Notes: generated by a model from the letters alone, not told the origin. A stretch of DNA of 64,000 bases from an uncultured Methanobrevibacter sp. (GCF_900314615.1 NZ_OMWA01000001.1:62001-126000); one strand, 5' to 3'; numbered from the stretch's first letter, positions 8,120 through 16,833 are shown. Numbers and translations are program-made.

Positions 8120-8926
8120 TTATTTTCCACCATCAATAATATTGTATTTGATTTTTTCGTTCTCTAGCTCTCTTGTAAACGCTTTGCTCATATCTCCAAC
8201 GCAAATTGCAAGAACATTTAAGCCTTTACGTGCCGCATTTGCACTTGCTTGAGGAGCAGCAAACTCAATATCAATTGGTAAGCCTAATTTTTTAACTACT
8301 GCACGTGAAACAGTACCTGCAACAGCAACTTTATCAATAGGTTTTCCAGTATTTGTTCCTTTGTCATAGACATTTTTAATGAGGTCTAAATCACATGATT
8401 TTGATCCTCCGTCTTTTATTGTTGGAACATTAATTACTGTCACTTCACCAACAGCCATGTCAATAATACCTGTCAAATTGGTTAGTGCTACGTCCATATT
8501 CGCTTCAGCATCGTCTAAAACAACACCGGTAGCATTTTCTTCTTTTTTATGAGCGTATAATACTCCATTTTCCATGAATAATCCAACGATGTCATCTTTT
8601 TTAAGTTCTTCTTTTGCAATCGCTGGCCAAATGGTTTTATAATGATTCATGGTTTCTAAAACAGAATCAGAGTATTTCCTTAAACTTATAGCATCCTTTT
8701 TAACTTTATCTATACCAGATTGAGTTATTTTGTAAGGGGACCTTCCATCTTTGGAGGTTATGTATCCAAGTTCAATTAAGGTCTTGATATTCTCAGATAC
8801 TGCTTGTATGGTTATTCCTAGTTTTTCAGCCAAATCTTTTTGTTTGAGATGCGGGTCCTGCTTTGAAATTTCACTTAAAATTTGAAAATGGGTAAGTGCA
8901 CCTCTTTTTTTAAATGCTTTCATCAT
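8120..8926 (-). CDS. Winged-HTH transcriptional regulator with archaeal C-terminal domain
   Basis: 268 aa from the ATG at 8926, which has GAGG 7 nt upstream (the ATG at 8932 is too close to that site). Residues about 5-70 form a MarR-like winged helix (LKQKDLAEKLGITIQAVSEN is the recognition region). The remaining 190 residues are an alpha/beta domain with SKSCDLDLIKNVYDKG and a glycine/alanine-rich region, known to me only from uncharacterised methanogen regulators; it may sense a ligand. Target genes cannot be read from the sequence. It lies downstream of the recJ-like operon on the same strand. Confidence 0.8.
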   Translation of the reverse strand: MMKAFKKRGALTHFQILSEISKQDPHLKQKDLAEKLGITIQAVSENIKTLIELGYITSKDGRSPYKITQSGIDKVKKDAISLRKYSDSVLETMNHYKTIWPAIAKEELKKDDIVGLFMENGVLYAHKKEENATGVVLDDAEANMDVALTNLTGIIDMAVGEVTVINVPTIKDGGSKSCDLDLIKNVYDKGTNTGKPIDKVAVAGTVSRAVVKKLGLPIDIEFAAPQASANAARKGLNVLAICVGDMSKAFTRELENEKIKYNIIDGGK

Positions 8927-8982
8927 TTTCATTCCTCAATTATACTTGATTAATATATATTTTTAAACTTATTATATATAAA

Positions 8983-10389
8983 TTAGTTTGATAATTTCCC
9001 GGCCAGTGCATCATTGAACTGTTGGAGAAATTCATCTTTTTTGTCAATTGGAATGTATGCACCGCATGCCATGGCATGTCCTCCACCGCTTCCTCCGACA
9101 TTTGATGCAATTTCACGAATGATATTTCCGAAATGAATTCCGTCATATGAAAGCAGTCTTGAACATCTAAGTGAAATCTTAAGTCCGTCGCTGTCAGTTT
9201 GGGTAAATCCTATAATTGGTTTTTTCCAGTTGCAGTATCCTAAAATCATTCCAGTTATTGTTCCGACGATTTCAGGTTTTATACCGTCTCCGTCAAAATA
9301 CTGGAGGTTTTCCATCTCTATGATGTTGGTTTCATCGCTTTCAGCTACTCTGGCGATTGATGTTGCCAGATTATACCTATGAGTTTTGCTTACTGCTTCC
9401 AGTTCATCCAATGCAACGAAACGGTCGCCCTTCAGCACTTCCATGGCAATTTTTTCTTCGTGGTTTCTTCCGCATGCATTCATTGCGGTTGAAAATTCAG
9501 ATCCGTCTCTTAAAAAACTGTTCTCATCTTCTTTGAGGAATGTATATGAATCTCCGATAATAAGCTGGGGAATGTACTGAACATATTTTCCCGGAACCGC
9601 CTTTGAAATCATCTCAACAAGTTTCTGGAAGAGTTTTCCTTTTTCCTGCTGTGTCAGTTCATTCAATGTTTTACGGTTATGCTTTTCATCGATTCCAAGT
9701 TCTTCTAAAATGGCCATGGTTTCGGTGGTGTTGTTTGTAATCGGCAGTTTTACATCGCTGAAATAGGATAGTGCAACAAATAACGGACGGGTATTTCTTC
9801 CATAAATGTTTATGTCATTTTCTATAAGTCCAAGGTATCCTCCGTCGATTGCATCCTGCTGGATAATCTTATTCAGTCCTTCGAAATGACCTGTCTTTGT
9901 ATTCTGCATGTCTCCGATAGCTGATAAAACTCCAATCCAGCTTAAATCAGTATAGCCGAATTGCTTGGCTAAAAAATAGCATAATCCTCCTCCGCAAACA
10001 TAATAGGACCCGTCAATTCCATGATGTATCGGATTGATTTCAAGATAGGTGTAGTCCTTATCATCTCTGTAGTCTAAATCTCTGAGGGGTGGATGGTGGT
10101 CTAGGATGATAATTTTTTGACCTTTGACTGCATTGGTATCAATGCGCTGTCCTGAACCCAAATCAGAAAAGATTGTAAGTTCATGGTCAAGTTCGATATC
10201 ATCAAGGACATCTAAATTTACAAATTCAATTTCATGTTCTTTGTTTTGTCTATCTAGTATGGTTGATAAGATTGCACCTGAACAGATGCCGTCACAGTCG
10301 ATGTGGGAGTATACCTTAATGTCTTCGGCATTTTTAATAATCTCACATGCCTCGAGGTACTGTTCGTGCATTAGTTGTGGTATTTTCAT
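8983..10389 (-). CDS. RecJ-like DHH-family phosphoesterase/exonuclease
   Basis: 468 aa. DHH motifs: HIDCDGICSGA (motif I), a central Asp in FSDLG, the LDHHPP signature, and a C-terminal DHHA1 domain with GGSGGGHAMACGA. Archaeal RecJ homologues are 5'-3' exonucleases; one class (GAN) binds GINS in the replisome, another degrades RNA 3' ends or DNA. Which class this belongs to cannot be decided here. It is the last gene of the minus-strand run hemD-GT2-glf-srp19-recJ, 5 nt after srp19. Confidence 0.9.
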   Translation of the reverse strand: MKIPQLMHEQYLEACEIIKNAEDIKVYSHIDCDGICSGAILSTILDRQNKEHEIEFVNLDVLDDIELDHELTIFSDLGSGQRIDTNAVKGQKIIILDHHPPLRDLDYRDDKDYTYLEINPIHHGIDGSYYVCGGGLCYFLAKQFGYTDLSWIGVLSAIGDMQNTKTGHFEGLNKIIQQDAIDGGYLGLIENDINIYGRNTRPLFVALSYFSDVKLPITNNTTETMAILEELGIDEKHNRKTLNELTQQEKGKLFQKLVEMISKAVPGKYVQYIPQLIIGDSYTFLKEDENSFLRDGSEFSTAMNACGRNHEEKIAMEVLKGDRFVALDELEAVSKTHRYNLATSIARVAESDETNIIEMENLQYFDGDGIKPEIVGTITGMILGYCNWKKPIIGFTQTDSDGLKISLRCSRLLSYDGIHFGNIIREIASNVGGSGGGHAMACGAYIPIDKKDEFLQQFNDALAGKLSN

Positions 10390-10394
10390 ATTAA

Positions 10395-10664
10395 TCAGTT
10401 TCTTATTTCTTTAATTTTTAAACTAACTTCTTTTAACAGTTCAAGTTTTGTTCCTTCCCATTCAACAAGGACACGTCCGGATTTTTCATACCATTTGCCG
10501 GGATATGAAAATTCCTTCTGCATACTGTATTTCAAACCGAGCCTTTTAAGAGCTCTTTCGATATCGTTTAATTCCGGATCTTTAACAGCATACTCTTTTG
10601 CAATTTTACGTCCTTCTTTTAGGGATAAGTTTTTATTTAGATATTGTGGCCAGATAGTAATCAT
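10395..10664 (-). CDS. srp19: Signal recognition particle 19 kDa protein
   Basis: 89 aa. The start MITIWPQYLNKNLSLKEGRK and YPGKWYEKSGRVLVEW match the SRP19 family (W-P-x-Y-L, E-G-R, and the GRV strand), and the length is typical of archaeal SRP19. It binds helices 6 and 8 of 7S RNA and helps load SRP54. It lies between glf (8 nt) and the recJ-like gene (5 nt), a compact operon. Confidence 0.95.
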   Translation of the reverse strand: MITIWPQYLNKNLSLKEGRKIAKEYAVKDPELNDIERALKRLGLKYSMQKEFSYPGKWYEKSGRVLVEWEGTKLELLKEVSLKIKEIRN

Positions 10665-10672
10665 TCTATCAC

Positions 10673-11767
10673 CTATTTGATTTGATTTTCAAAGATTTCC
10701 AATGCATCTTTAACGACTAAATCCATATTGTAGTATTTGTATTTGGCAAGTCTTCCTGCAAAGATGACATTTTCCTCTTTTTCCATTTCAGCTTCATATA
10801 ATTTGAATTTATCCAGATATTCCTGTGTAGGATAAGGATAACATTTTTCTCCGTTGAATCCGGGATATTCTCTCATGATTGCAGTTTTTCCTTCAACTTC
10901 CTGCCATGTAAGTTTTTTAAACTCTGTAATCCTTGTAAAGTAAGGGTCATTAGGATAGTTGACAACTGCAACGTCCTGATATGAATCCTCGTCAACTATT
11001 TCATATACGAAGTTCAGGCATCTGTATAAGAGTTCTCCGTATTTGTAATCATAAAAGTAATCGATAGGGCCTGTATATATTAAGGTTTCGTAGTTGATTT
11101 TGTCAATGTAGTCCTTGTAGTCTGCCTTAAGGCCCACGTGGATTTTATCGGATTTAATCATGTTTTCACACATTTTTGTAAATCCTTCCTTAGGCATTCC
11201 CTGGTAGGTATCGGCAAAGTATCTGTCGTCATGATTGAATCTGAACGGGATTCTTGAAATGACGCTTGAGCTTAAATTGGCAGCTGATGTTCCCCACTGC
11301 TTTTCGGTGTAGTTTTTGAAAAGCTTTTCGTAGATGTCACGGCCCGCATTTTTCAAAACCACATCTTCAGAGGATTTTACCTCATCGATATCTTCCTTGT
11401 GCTTGTCAATCCACTCTTTCATTGAATTTTCATCCAAATCCAAATCGTAGAGTGCATTCAGGGTATCTATGCAGATTGGCATAGGTACAAGTTTTCCGTC
11501 AACATAGCTCAGGACTCTGTGAACGTAATCGTTCCATTCAGTAAACTGTGACAAGTAATCGTGAACCTTCTTTTCATTGGTATGGTAGATGTGAGGTCCG
11601 TATTTCTGAATCAGAAGTCCGTTGTCATAAAAGTCATAGACGTTACCTCCGATATGGTCACGCTTTTCAATAATAAGCACTTCTTCATCCAGTTCATTTG
11701 CAATTCTCTCAGCAAGTGTAAGTCCTGAGAGTCCTGCTCCTACAATAACGTATTTATAATCCTTCAT
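10673..11767 (-). CDS. glf: UDP-galactopyranose mutase (first copy)
   Basis: 364 aa. FAD enzyme converting UDP-galactopyranose to UDP-galactofuranose for surface glycans. The N-terminal dinucleotide fold (YVIVGAGLSGL), the IEKRDHIGGN phrase and YTEKQWG are diagnostic. It lies in an operon behind a GT2 glycosyltransferase (5-nt gap). A second Glf is encoded at 29502-30599 with clearly different sequence, so the two are old paralogues, perhaps serving different glycans. Confidence 0.95.
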   Translation of the reverse strand: MKDYKYVIVGAGLSGLTLAERIANELDEEVLIIEKRDHIGGNVYDFYDNGLLIQKYGPHIYHTNEKKVHDYLSQFTEWNDYVHRVLSYVDGKLVPMPICIDTLNALYDLDLDENSMKEWIDKHKEDIDEVKSSEDVVLKNAGRDIYEKLFKNYTEKQWGTSAANLSSSVISRIPFRFNHDDRYFADTYQGMPKEGFTKMCENMIKSDKIHVGLKADYKDYIDKINYETLIYTGPIDYFYDYKYGELLYRCLNFVYEIVDEDSYQDVAVVNYPNDPYFTRITEFKKLTWQEVEGKTAIMREYPGFNGEKCYPYPTQEYLDKFKLYEAEMEKEENVIFAGRLAKYKYYNMDLVVKDALEIFENQIK

Positions 11768-11772
11768 AATCT

Positions 11773-12876
11773 TTACTCCCTTGCGGTATATATGGCGGTT
11801 TCAATCGCTGTTGTCATTGAGCTCATCAGCATTCTGGTTTTTAAATCGCCTTTATGTATTTTTTTAAGTTTGTTTACTTTTTTAAGCAGCAGTCTGTTTT
11901 CTTCTTTTGTAAATGGAGAGGTTTTCCATGTATGCATCCAGTGAAGCAGATGCGGATTGAGTGATACTGTCTGAACCTCTTTTGAAAATCCTTCAGTTTT
12001 CTTTCTGCAGTAAATGTAGGCTTCCATCAGCTCATCAAGAAGTCTAACGTTAACGTTGTTGGTAATTGACTTGTCGTTAGGCAGGTCTCTTATGTAGTAG
12101 TCGTAACTGAAGTAATTGTTGAGATATACGATTCCTTCTGCATTTAAAAGTGCTTCAAGGGTAAATGCCATGTCGTCTCCGGTAACGAACTTTTTAAAGC
12201 GCAGGTCATTGTCCATAATCAGTTCCCTTCTATAGATTTTACACCATACTGAAGGCTGAATTTTTAAAAGGTCAGGTTCCTGCTCGATATTGTCAACACT
12301 GATTGTATCGATTGGTCCGTCTCTCGGATAGGTTACTTCCAGGGTTTTTCCGTAGAGAACCCTTTCAACGACATTGTCCCAGATGACATCTGGAATGTCA
12401 AGGAAGTTTGCAGACTCAAAGGTCTCGCCGGGATATGCGCTTTCAAGATCCGCTTCATAAGGTGAATATGATTCCTGAACATATCCTCCGTATTCGAATA
12501 TTCTTTTGAAACGTGCAAATGCCAAATCAACGTCATTTTCCTTAACGGCATTGTAAAGTCTTTCGCATGCGTCAGGAACATACCTGTCATCAGGGTCTAA
12601 AAACATGATATAGTCACCGGTTGAAGCTTCAATTCCGGTATTTCTTGGAGTATGTGCGCCTCCGCTGTTGGTTTCATGATGAATTGCACGGCAGCAATCG
12701 TATTTCTCAGCATATTCATCTATGATTTTATCAGACCCGTCGGTTGAGCAGTCGTTAACCATGATTATTTCCAGATTTTCTTTTCCGATTGTCTGATTTA
12801 TAAGAGAGTCAATACCTCCTTTAAGGTGAGGTCCAACATTAAAAATCGGTAAAATAATGCTTATTTTATCATTCAT
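11773..12876 (-). CDS. Family 2 glycosyltransferase
   Basis: 367 aa. GT-A fold: ISIILPIFNVGPHLKGGIDS at the N-terminus, VNDCSTDGS (nucleotide site), and FLDPDDRY as the metal-binding DxD. A CDP-glycerol-type or teichoic-like C-terminal half follows. Its start overlaps the hemD stop by 8 bp. With the adjacent glf it probably builds a galactofuranose-containing glycan, but donor and acceptor are not readable. Confidence 0.9.
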   Translation of the reverse strand: MNDKISIILPIFNVGPHLKGGIDSLINQTIGKENLEIIMVNDCSTDGSDKIIDEYAEKYDCCRAIHHETNSGGAHTPRNTGIEASTGDYIMFLDPDDRYVPDACERLYNAVKENDVDLAFARFKRIFEYGGYVQESYSPYEADLESAYPGETFESANFLDIPDVIWDNVVERVLYGKTLEVTYPRDGPIDTISVDNIEQEPDLLKIQPSVWCKIYRRELIMDNDLRFKKFVTGDDMAFTLEALLNAEGIVYLNNYFSYDYYIRDLPNDKSITNNVNVRLLDELMEAYIYCRKKTEGFSKEVQTVSLNPHLLHWMHTWKTSPFTKEENRLLLKKVNKLKKIHKGDLKTRMLMSSMTTAIETAIYTARE

Positions 12877-13639
12877 TGCTTTCTCTCCATCTCTTAAATA
12901 ATAATTCCATCATGTCCGGAACTGTATAGGTATCCGGGTGGATGTAGGCAACATCATATTTGTCAAGAACCCTTGCAGTAATAGGACCTATTGAAACTGT
13001 AAGTAAATTGTCGTTTAACAGTTCAGCCAGTTTACGTTTGTCATCAGCTATTTTAAAGAAGTTTTCAACGGTCAGAGGGCTTGTGAATGTTATTGCATCA
13101 ATCTCTTTGTTTTCAATTTTTGAGATGAGTTCTTTTACTGATTTTTCATCCATCGGAAAGAGTGACTTGTATGCTTCGGCAAGTATTATTTCATTTCCAA
13201 GTTTTTCAAGCTCTTCAGGCAAAATTGGTCTTGCAGAAGCAGTTCTTGGAATTCCTATGGTTTTTTTGGTAATTCCACGTTTTTTAAACTCTTCAATAAG
13301 TCCTTCAGCAGTGAAATCATCAGGCATCAAATCAACAGTCAGCCCATTTTTTTCAGCCAGTTTTCCGGTTTTATTTCCGATAACTGCCAGCTTGCAGTCA
13401 AGAGTTTTAATAAAATCCGGATAGAACTTGTTTAGAGAAACGATTGTGGTTGGAGAAGTAAATATGATCCAGTCCAGGTCGTCTTTTCTGGCTACAAGAT
13501 TTTTTAATGATTCGCTGTTGACAGGCTGAAGGTCAAGTGTAGGTGCCATAACGGGTGTTCCGCCCAGCTTTTCTACAATCTCACAAGCCTTTTTTGCCCT
13601 ATCTTTTGGCCTAGTTATTGCAACAACAGGTTTTGACAT
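12869..13639 (-). CDS. hemD: Uroporphyrinogen-III synthase
   Basis: 256 aa. Cyclises hydroxymethylbilane with inversion of ring D, giving uroporphyrinogen III for coenzyme F430, cobamides and sirohaem. Two similar half domains start VAITRPKDRAKK and, at about 132, IGIPRTASARPI; FTSPTTIVSL and FTSPLTVENF are the paired conserved phrases. The next step (CobA) is encoded at 57274. AAGGTAAT precedes the ATG. It is the first gene of the hemD-GT2-glf-srp19-recJ operon. Confidence 0.93.
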   Translation of the reverse strand: MSKPVVAITRPKDRAKKACEIVEKLGGTPVMAPTLDLQPVNSESLKNLVARKDDLDWIIFTSPTTIVSLNKFYPDFIKTLDCKLAVIGNKTGKLAEKNGLTVDLMPDDFTAEGLIEEFKKRGITKKTIGIPRTASARPILPEELEKLGNEIILAEAYKSLFPMDEKSVKELISKIENKEIDAITFTSPLTVENFFKIADDKRKLAELLNDNLLTVSIGPITARVLDKYDVAYIHPDTYTVPDMMELLFKRWRESNE

Positions 13640-14044
13640 TTTATATTACCTTCATTAATTTATAATATTATTATTTTGTTTTTGTTAGTTTATAATCTTT
13701 GTTAATTCAAATTATGTTTTATATTGCGTTTAATGCGTCAAGCTGTTCTGATTGGAAAAACATGATTTTTTAGCATATTTTGAGTTTTTTGTGTTTATAA
13801 TGTTTGGGATGAAATTCATATTTGACTTTAATGTGTGCTTGTGTAAATTTTTTTGTAGGAAGTTATTTTTTCAAAAATGTAAAATTGTTGTCATTTCGTT
13901 AAATTGTTGTAATTTGATTAAATTGTTCTTATTTTTATTTTTAAATTAGTTAAATTTATATATTTTTAAATTAAATAATTATTTGGCGGTGAATTATATT
14001 AATTCCAGTATTAGGTAGTTGAATTATAATTAAATGGTGTTTTC
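13640..14044. other. 405-bp AT-rich intergenic region
   Basis: Holds the hemD promoter side (minus strand) at its left end, the 19-bp array A (13880-13936) and a TATA box TTTATATATT at 13955-13964 serving the HEPN gene pair. No open frame looks coding. Confidence 0.6.
13880..13936 (+). repeat. 19-bp tandem array A (3 units), upstream of the HEPN gene pair
   Basis: Units TAAAATTGTTGTCATTTCG, TTAAATTGTTGTAATTTGA and TTAAATTGTTCTTATTTTT follow each other without a gap. The TATA box TTTATATATT begins 18 bp after the last unit and the start codon is at 14045. The strand agrees with the gene served. Confidence 0.8.
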
Positions 14045-14365
14045 ATGTTAAATTATAAAATGGATCGGGAACATATTTTTAATCCTAATATGCCTTTCGA
14101 TGACTGCGATTTAGAAAAATTTGAAAATTTTTTAACTGAATTAAGCAAAAAACATGGTTTAGGCGAAGTATATTTTAAACCAAAGAATAAACATGATTGG
14201 GATTCTATGGCTACATTCAATATTGTGGCTCCAAATGACTGGTCATTTGAGAAAATACATAAAGTTACACACATTATTGGTGATGAATCTCTTGAATTTT
14301 CTAAAAGGGAAGGTTTAATGTATATTTTCAATAATTCATGCACTATTCTTACTCAATTGGAGTGA
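14045..14365 (+). CDS. Hypothetical protein, partner of a HEPN gene
   Basis: 106 aa, no family recognised, mixed alpha/beta and soluble. It begins at an ATG with GGTG 5 nt upstream; an internal ATG at 14060 is a weaker choice. It ends 4 nt before a HEPN-like gene, so the pair is translated from one message. In HEPN toxin-antitoxin loci the partner is usually an MNT nucleotidyltransferase, but the GS-x(10)-DxD pattern of MNT is absent here. It could be a different antitoxin type. Confidence 0.65.
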   Translation: MLNYKMDREHIFNPNMPFDDCDLEKFENFLTELSKKHGLGEVYFKPKNKHDWDSMATFNIVAPNDWSFEKIHKVTHIIGDESLEFSKREGLMYIFNNSCTILTQLE

Positions 14366-14369
14366 TTCA

Positions 14370-14756
14370 ATGGTTCATGCATTTGTGCCTGAACATCTAT
14401 TGGATTTAGCAGATTATCTTAATAATCATCAATTCCGCTCTGAATTATATGATCTTCAATGCATAAATAGAACTGTAATAAATAGGTTATATTTTGCCAG
14501 TTATTTGCATGCAAAAGAGTGGATATTGGTGCATGGGGAATATGATAGTTTGGATGACTACACTGATGAATCAAGTTCTCATCTTGCTATTGTCGTTGCA
14601 TTAAGAAGATTAAATCAGCATAATCTTTCAACTGATTTTTTTAATTTCAAAGAATTAAGAAAAGATGTTGATTATGACATTGTCAAAATTATTAATGATG
14701 ATGATGTAAAAAAGGCATATGAATTTGCCAATGCTATTTTTAGTAGTTTGGTTTGA
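14370..14756 (+). CDS. HEPN-domain protein, probable RNase toxin
   Basis: 128 aa, all-helical. The order NRTVINRLYFASYLHAKEWI ... ELRKDVDYDI ... VKKAYEFANAIF matches the HEPN helical bundle (the R-x-Y-Y-A helix, the 'LR..aDYd' loop, and the last helix with A..F). R79-x4-H84 (RRLNQH) fits the Rx4-6H catalytic motif of HEPN RNases. GGAGTG precedes the ATG. It forms a bicistron with the 106-aa protein, and 19-bp arrays lie on both sides (A and G). Toxin role is inferred. Confidence 0.7.
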   Translation: MVHAFVPEHLLDLADYLNNHQFRSELYDLQCINRTVINRLYFASYLHAKEWILVHGEYDSLDDYTDESSSHLAIVVALRRLNQHNLSTDFFNFKELRKDVDYDIVKIINDDDVKKAYEFANAIFSSLV

Positions 14757-14777
14757 ATATTTTTTTTTAAAAAATTT

Positions 14778-14815
14778 TAAAATTGCTTTAACTTTGTTAA
14801 ATCTCTTTAAACGTG
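14778..14815 (+). repeat. 19-bp tandem array G (2 units)
   Basis: TAAAATTGCTTTAACTTTG is followed directly by the weaker TTAAATCTCTTTAAACGTG. It lies just after the HEPN gene. The nearest TATA-like sequence downstream is GCATATATAT at about 14893, further away than in the other arrays, so this copy is the least certain. Confidence 0.5.
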
Positions 14816-15107
14816 AAATATTGTCTTTTTCAAAAAATTTGATTTCACTTTAACATTCTAATTTTTGATTTTTCACTTAAATTTCACCTGTGCATATATA
14901 TCCCAGTATTTAATCAAATCAGATTTCAAATATCTGTGATGTTAAAGTAAAATCCGATTGATTAAACACAATCTTTTTTGATATAATTTCATTTTAATTC
15001 AACCTATCTTCAATATAATCAGTTCAAAAAATATTGCTCTCAGGACTAATTGTTGCGAATGTAAACAATTATATATTAGGATATTCTAATTTAAATTAGG
15101 TGATAAA
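14816..15107. other. Intergenic region before flavodoxin
   Basis: No coding frame is seen. It contains an imperfect inverted repeat (TTTAATCAAATCAGATTT near 14909 with AAAATCCGATTGATTAAA near 14950) and, just before the flavodoxin gene, a TATA box AATTATATATTA (about 15067) and a 14-bp palindrome CTAATTTAAATTAG touching the RBS. Confidence 0.45.
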
Positions 15108-15572
15108 ATGAGCAATGTATTAGTAACTTACTTTTCAGCCAGCGGAGTAACCCGAAATGTTGCCGAAAAAATTGCTGGTGAAAACGGATATGATATTTTT
15201 GAAATTAAACCGGTTGAAAAATACACTTCTGCCGATTTGGACTACATGGACAAAAATTCCAGATCAACAATCGAGATGAACGACAAATCATTCAGACCTC
15301 CAATAGAAGAAACATGTGACGTTTCAGCTTATGATACTGTAGTAATAGGCTTTCCGGTATGGTGGTATACCGCACCTACAATCATAAACACATTCATAGA
15401 AAGCGTTGATTTGAACGGAAAAACCATCAAGGCATTCTGCACATCCGGAGGATCCGGAATCGACAAATGCGTAAGCGACCTTCAGAATACTTATCCTGAA
15501 CTTGATTTTGCAAAAGGCATGAGATTCATGGGTAATGTCTCAAAAGCAAAGGAATGGATTGAAAATGAGTAA
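15108..15572 (+). CDS. Flavodoxin
   Basis: 154 aa, standard flavodoxin length. FMN-phosphate loop at the N-terminus (TYFSASGVTRNVAEKI), then PVWWYTAP and CTSGGSGI, which form the isoalloxazine loops. It carries low-potential electrons. AGGTG gives a strong start. The stop codon overlaps the start of the next flavoprotein (ATGAGTAA), so the two are translationally coupled. A palindrome overlaps the RBS. Confidence 0.93.
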   Translation: MSNVLVTYFSASGVTRNVAEKIAGENGYDIFEIKPVEKYTSADLDYMDKNSRSTIEMNDKSFRPPIEETCDVSAYDTVVIGFPVWWYTAPTIINTFIESVDLNGKTIKAFCTSGGSGIDKCVSDLQNTYPELDFAKGMRFMGNVSKAKEWIENE

Positions 15573-16080
15573 AAAAGTAGTCGTAATAAGCTCATCTCCA
15601 AGAAAAGGCCAGAACTCAGATACATTATGTGATGAGTTTGTAAAAGGAGCAATTGACGGCGGAAACGATGCTGTAAAATATTTCCTGGAAGACATTGAAT
15701 TTTCATCATGCAAGGCCTGCTACAAATGCAAGACTCCTGAGATGAAGTGTTTTCAGGATGACGGCATTGCTGAAATTCTTGATGACATGATGGCTGCTGA
15801 TGTAATCGTCTATGCGACTCCTGTGTATTACTTTGAGATGTGCGGAACCCTTAAGATGTTTTTCGACAGATGCTATCCTATATTCAGACACCTTGAAAAC
15901 AAGGATTTCTATATCATAATGGCAGCCGGAAGTTCCTGCGGTGATGCATTGACCGGACTTAAAAGCTTTATAGGATTTGCCAAAAATCCGACAATTAAAG
16001 AAGTATTTGAAGTATTAGGTAATGTCAAATCACAAGGAGATGTGCTTAAAAAAGTATATGATGCAGGTAAAAACTGTTAA
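15565..16080 (+). CDS. NADPH-dependent FMN reductase / iron-sulfur flavoprotein (Isf-like)
   Basis: 171 aa from the ATG at 15565, which overlaps the flavodoxin stop by 8 nt. SSSPRKGQNSDTL is the flavin-phosphate loop. CKACYKCKTPEMKC carries four Cys, the compact cluster motif of archaeal Isf-type flavoproteins, which carry FMN and 4Fe-4S and reduce O2/H2O2 or pass electrons from ferredoxin. TPVYYFEMCGTLKMFFDR is typical of the family. The stop runs into a hairpin terminator. Confidence 0.85.
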   Translation: MSKKVVVISSSPRKGQNSDTLCDEFVKGAIDGGNDAVKYFLEDIEFSSCKACYKCKTPEMKCFQDDGIAEILDDMMAADVIVYATPVYYFEMCGTLKMFFDRCYPIFRHLENKDFYIIMAAGSSCGDALTGLKSFIGFAKNPTIKEVFEVLGNVKSQGDVLKKVYDAGKNC

Positions 16081-16102
16081 AAAATAGAATTTAGGAAAGA
16101 AT
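16077..16102 (+). repeat. 26-bp direct repeat, left copy, flanking the split Rpn locus
   Basis: Identical to 17389-17414; similarity then continues imperfectly for about 20 nt more through the second arm of a hairpin. The two copies bracket about 1.3 kb holding the split Rpn gene. Confidence 0.6.
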
Positions 16103-16118
16103 CCTTCTTTCCTACCTT
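16092..16118 (+). terminator. Hairpin terminator after the flavoprotein pair
   Basis: A perfect 10-bp stem, TAGGAAAGAA (16092-16101) with TTCTTTCCTA (16105-16114), with a 3-nt loop, then a T-rich tract. The 26 nt starting at 16077 are identical to 17389-17414 at the far side of the Rpn locus (see repeat). Confidence 0.6.
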
Positions 16119-16310
16119 TTAATAATTTTACTGTGGCAGTTGTTAAGTCTTTTTTTTGAAATTAATTTATAAAACGTTTTTTAATCTCTAATCGGATTTT
16201 TAATTAGTAATGAAGTTTATATAATGTCCCATTTTAATTTATCATATGTGTGCTTTTGTGATTTTTCGCACTTCAAAAAGCTATTTTTAAAATAATTTCC
16301 ATACTATTGT

Positions 16311-16378
16311 TGTAGATTTAGTTAAAACCATAAGTCGACTTTAGCCATTGTTCGTAAATCTACATAATTCAATTATGT
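16311..16378 (+). promoter_or_regulatory. Nested palindromes in the leader of the split Rpn gene
   Basis: Outer arms TGTAGATTTA (16311-16320) and TAAATCTACA (16355-16364) are perfect 10-bp inverted repeats; inside is the 10-bp palindrome AAGTCGACTT (16332-16341); immediately after is ACATAATTCAATTATGT (16362-16378), 8+1+8 bp, ending at the RBS. A TATA box lies near 16212, so this would be inside a 150-nt mRNA leader. Possible translational control or operator. Confidence 0.5.
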
Positions 16379-16391
16379 GGAGACAAAATAA

Positions 16392-16832
16392 ATGATAAGA
16401 AAACGTAGAATCAACAATCCGTTTGATTTTGCCTTTGGAATTATGTATAATGAATATGCTAAAGAATTGCATGAGGAACTTGAAATTCCGGGCATTTTTA
16501 GGAGAAAATCCAATGTCAAAGTACGCCGTAAAAACGGTAAAGTTTTGGAGATGGATGCATCATATGTTGTTGACCCTGATTTCAAAGAGTTATTTGAATC
16601 TGCAGTGGTTAACTTGGAACACCAGTCCACACTGGGCGATGATTCTAAAATTATTATAATTGGAGATTATAATATTCAGCAAATTTCTGATGAAAGATTG
16701 CCTCCTTTAAATGTGATTGCTTCACATTTAAATGAAGAAAAATCAGTTAAAGAATACAAAAGAACACTAACTTATTCCACAAAACTAATGTTTCTTGATT
16801 TAGGTCCTCAGAATAATCAAAAGATTAAGTAA
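16392..16832 (+). CDS. Rpn-family PD-(D/E)XK nuclease, N-terminal half (split gene)
   Basis: 146 aa. The core motif is EMDASYVVDPDF ... AVVNLEHQST, i.e. an acidic residue followed by E-x-Q, the same pattern as IEFQST in the intact protein at 24509 and VELQSS at 54593. These belong to the recombination-promoting nuclease/transposase-like (Rpn) group, DNA endonucleases now linked to phage defence. The reading frame ends at 16832, and the C-terminal domain follows in the +1 frame from 16834. A single extra A in the AAAA run near 16823-16826 would explain the break. Confidence 0.7.
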   Translation: MIRKRRINNPFDFAFGIMYNEYAKELHEELEIPGIFRRKSNVKVRRKNGKVLEMDASYVVDPDFKELFESAVVNLEHQSTLGDDSKIIIIGDYNIQQISDERLPPLNVIASHLNEEKSVKEYKRTLTYSTKLMFLDLGPQNNQKIK

Positions 16833-16833
16833 T

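Noticed and set aside
13880..13936. 19-bp repeats as a CRISPR remnant
   Set aside because: Units are contiguous without spacers, degenerate, and spread over eight promoters; no cas genes are nearby.
13752..13949. 65-codon open frame rich in Phe and Cys after hemD
   Set aside because: It runs through the 19-bp array and promoter of the HEPN pair and has no RBS; low-complexity AT-rich sequence.
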